DNA from: an uncultured Methanofollis sp.
GTDB lineage: Archaea > Halobacteriota > Methanomicrobia > Methanomicrobiales > Methanofollaceae
Reading direction: 5' to 3'
Assembly: GCF_937919355.1 (NCBI RefSeq)
Contig: NZ_CALFSA010000087.1
Span: forward strand, 1-6,656
Length of the DNA: 6,656 nucleotides
The position numbers were made by a program, and so were the translations under genes. This document shows positions 5,770 to 6,656 of the stretch, one piece after another. Each line of letters begins with the position of its first letter. Positions within the stretch are counted from its first letter, which is position 1. Below the pieces are notes generated by a model. It searched no databases. It was not told where the DNA came from and saw nothing but the letters and a program-made list of their open reading frames with translations.

Positions 5770-6144
5770 CTATCTCCCGAGTCTCCAGACGAAGGCGGCA
5801 AAAATTGCCAGCAGCCCGGTAAAGAGGAGGAAGACGGTGATGTCTTCGGCGGTGAGGGAAAGGTAGGTCGTCTCCGCCGCCATCTCGCCTCGGGCGCTGT
5901 GGCCGCGGGTGTCGGCCTCGGCCCGCACCAGGTCCTGCGGCGTCGCCGGGGGGCGGTAGTCCGCGGCCGGGGTGGCGTTGACAGCGCTGTCATTCCCGAA
6001 GGGCGTGAGGTTCACGAGGGGGAAGGACGGCACAGCCTCGCCCGCCGTGGTTGGCACGGCGAGCAGGGCCGGGAAGAGGAAAAAAGCGGCTGCCAGGAGG
6101 CACGCGGGGTTGTGCATAGTGCATCCTTTTTTTCTGATCGACAT
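5770..6144 (-). CDS. Small secreted protein with C-terminal membrane anchor
   Basis: A 124-residue protein I do not recognise as any family. It has a signal peptide (RKK at 4-6, hydrophobic core CLLAAAFFLFPALLAV at 15-30, likely cleavage near TTA-GEA at 32-36), a short polar ectodomain with three N-glycosylation sequons (NLT 45, NDS 51, NAT 56), and one transmembrane helix at 102-119 followed by WRLGR. The mature product would be an outward-facing domain of about 65 residues tethered to the membrane. Start choice is uncertain. The ATG at 6144 gives a normal positively charged signal n-region; the ATG at 6117 has AGGA 6 nt upstream and would suit the TATA-like element at 6151-6158. It is divergent from the MscS-like gene, and its stop lies 3 nt from that of the DUF61 gene. 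Confidence 0.65.
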   Translation of the reverse strand: MSIRKKGCTMHNPACLLAAAFFLFPALLAVPTTAGEAVPSFPLVNLTPFGNDSAVNATPAADYRPPATPQDLVRAEADTRGHSARGEMAAETTYLSLTAEDITVFLLFTGLLAIFAAFVWRLGR

Positions 6145-6150
6145 TGCTCT

Positions 6151-6158
6151 ATTTATCC
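6151..6158 (-). promoter_or_regulatory. TATA-like element for the small secreted protein (start at 6117)
   Basis: The minus strand reads GGATAAAT here. A transcript starting about 26 nt downstream, near 6128, would exclude the ATG at 6144 and favour 6117. The competing TATA at 6185-6192 would instead give a leader of about 19 nt to 6144. The sequence does not settle which is used. Confidence 0.35.
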
Positions 6159-6184
6159 CTGCCGTTCCCTTCGCCGCAGGAAGG

Positions 6185-6192
6185 TATATATA
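6185..6192. promoter_or_regulatory. TATA box of the MscS-like gene, possibly bidirectional
   Basis: TATATATA lies in the AT-rich part of the 77-bp gap between divergent starts at 6144 and 6222. On the plus strand it predicts a start near 6213, leaving a leader of about 9 nt before the ATG at 6222. Because the box is nearly symmetric, it could also serve the minus-strand gene, with a start near 6163. A further AT-rich stretch (ATTATAAT, 6197-6204) is too close to the ATG for plus-strand use. Confidence 0.55.
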
Positions 6193-6212
6193 ACAATATT
6201 ATAATCCACGTT

Positions 6213-6237
6213 CGATATATCATGCCTGATATTATCG
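6213..6237 (+). other. Imperfect inverted repeat over the start codon of the MscS-like gene
   Basis: CGATATATCA (6213-6222) can pair with TGATATTATCG (6227-6237): ten base pairs, one bulged T at 6232 and a TGCC loop. The A of the ATG closes the stem and its TG is in the loop. With a start predicted near 6213, this hairpin would be the very 5' end of the mRNA; alternatively it is a DNA operator overlapping the start site. Confidence 0.4.
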
Positions 6238-6656
6238 TCACCATTGGCCAGGTCGGCGGGAGCGTCATCGCGTTCCTGCCGTACCTTGCTGCCGCCGTGA
6301 TCATCCTGCTCATCGGCTGGGTAATCGGGCGCCTGCTCGGGTCGGTCGTGTCGGCGTTCCTGGACCGGATCGGCGTGGACGACGCCCTCAGGAAGACGGG
6401 GCCCGGTGCGGCGGTCGAGAAGAGCGGCCTTATGATCGTCCACCTCTTCGACCTGCTCGTGCGGTGGGCCGTCTACCTGATCGCGATCATGGTGGCGGCG
6501 AGTGTCCTCCAGATCGAGACCCTCTCGCGAACCGTGGCCGCCATCGTCGCCTACCTCCCGAACATCGCGGCTTTTGTGATCATCCTCATCGCCGGCCTCA
6601 TCCTGGTCGACTTCTTCGCCGACGTCCTGGAGAAGATGAGTTCCGCGGCAGAGGTC
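6222..6656 (+). CDS. CmpX/MscS-like conserved-TM-helix membrane protein (3' partial)
   Basis: The first 145 codons of a membrane protein that runs off the window. Two copies of the conserved TM-helix motif are visible: FLPYLAAAVIILLIGWVIG (18-36), followed by the amphipathic LLGSVVSAFLDRIGVDDALR (38-57), and a second copy YLPNIAAFVIILIAGLILVD (111-130) followed by FFADVLEKM. Between them is another hydrophobic segment (about 72-96). This pattern is that of the conserved TM helix (PF05552) seen in CmpX-type and some MscS-family proteins, so a role in mechanosensitive or osmotic transport is likely; whether an MscS pore domain follows is beyond the window. No Shine-Dalgarno sequence precedes the ATG, and the TATA box at 6185 implies a leaderless or near-leaderless mRNA. 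Confidence 0.82.
   Translation, partial: MPDIIVTIGQVGGSVIAFLPYLAAAVIILLIGWVIGRLLGSVVSAFLDRIGVDDALRKTGPGAAVEKSGLMIVHLFDLLVRWAVYLIAIMVAASVLQIETLSRTVAAIVAYLPNIAAFVIILIAGLILVDFFADVLEKMSSAAEV

Overview
The window looks like chromosome of a high-GC methanogenic archaeon of the order Methanomicrobiales (a Methanofollis- or Methanoculleus-like genome would fit; the genus is a guess). The reasons are a giant surface protein built from a parallel beta-helix, PEGA repeats and a PGF-pre-PGF domain; small archaea-associated families (DUF61/UPF0216, a DUF5518-like protein); TATA boxes in front of several genes; and an oligo-T terminator. I see no mobile element, RNA gene or CRISPR array.

Layout. (1) Positions 1-3297, plus strand: most of a repeat-built, membrane-anchored cell-surface protein whose signal peptide begins before the window. 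Two tandem-repeat arrays are visible at DNA level: beta-helix turns of 78-84 bp (430-882) and seven PEGA units of 213-216 bp (1129-2625). (2) 3296-3316: an A-rich then T9 tract that can end transcription from both sides. (3) 3363-3716, minus: a small glycine-rich membrane protein (DUF5518-like) with a perfect Shine-Dalgarno sequence and a leader of about 130 nt holding inverted repeats. (4) 3875-4104: GC-rich DNA with no convincing gene. (5) 4200-5766, plus: three closely spaced genes, probably one operon: a LURP-one-related (LOR/YxjI-like) protein, a YqhA/UPF0114 membrane protein and a DUF61 protein. (6) 5770-6144, minus: a small secreted protein with a C-terminal membrane anchor, convergent with the DUF61 gene (3 nt between stop codons). 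(7) 6222 to the window end, plus: the first 145 codons of a CmpX/MscS-like conserved-TM-helix protein, divergent from the small secreted protein across an AT-rich promoter region.

How the parts may work together. The first gene makes an extracellular adhesin- or envelope-like protein. The others, apart from DUF61, look membrane- or envelope-related (DUF5518-like, LOR, YqhA, anchored secreted protein, MscS-like), so the window reads as a cell-envelope neighbourhood; a shared function is inference. I found no clear new defence or metabolic system. The most unusual material is the repeat evolution inside the surface-protein gene: strict two-turn alternation in the beta-helix, neighbouring repeats differing only at amino-acid-changing positions, and a mosaic PEGA unit. 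Next come two RNA/DNA dyads at gene starts (3741-3839 and 6213-6237).
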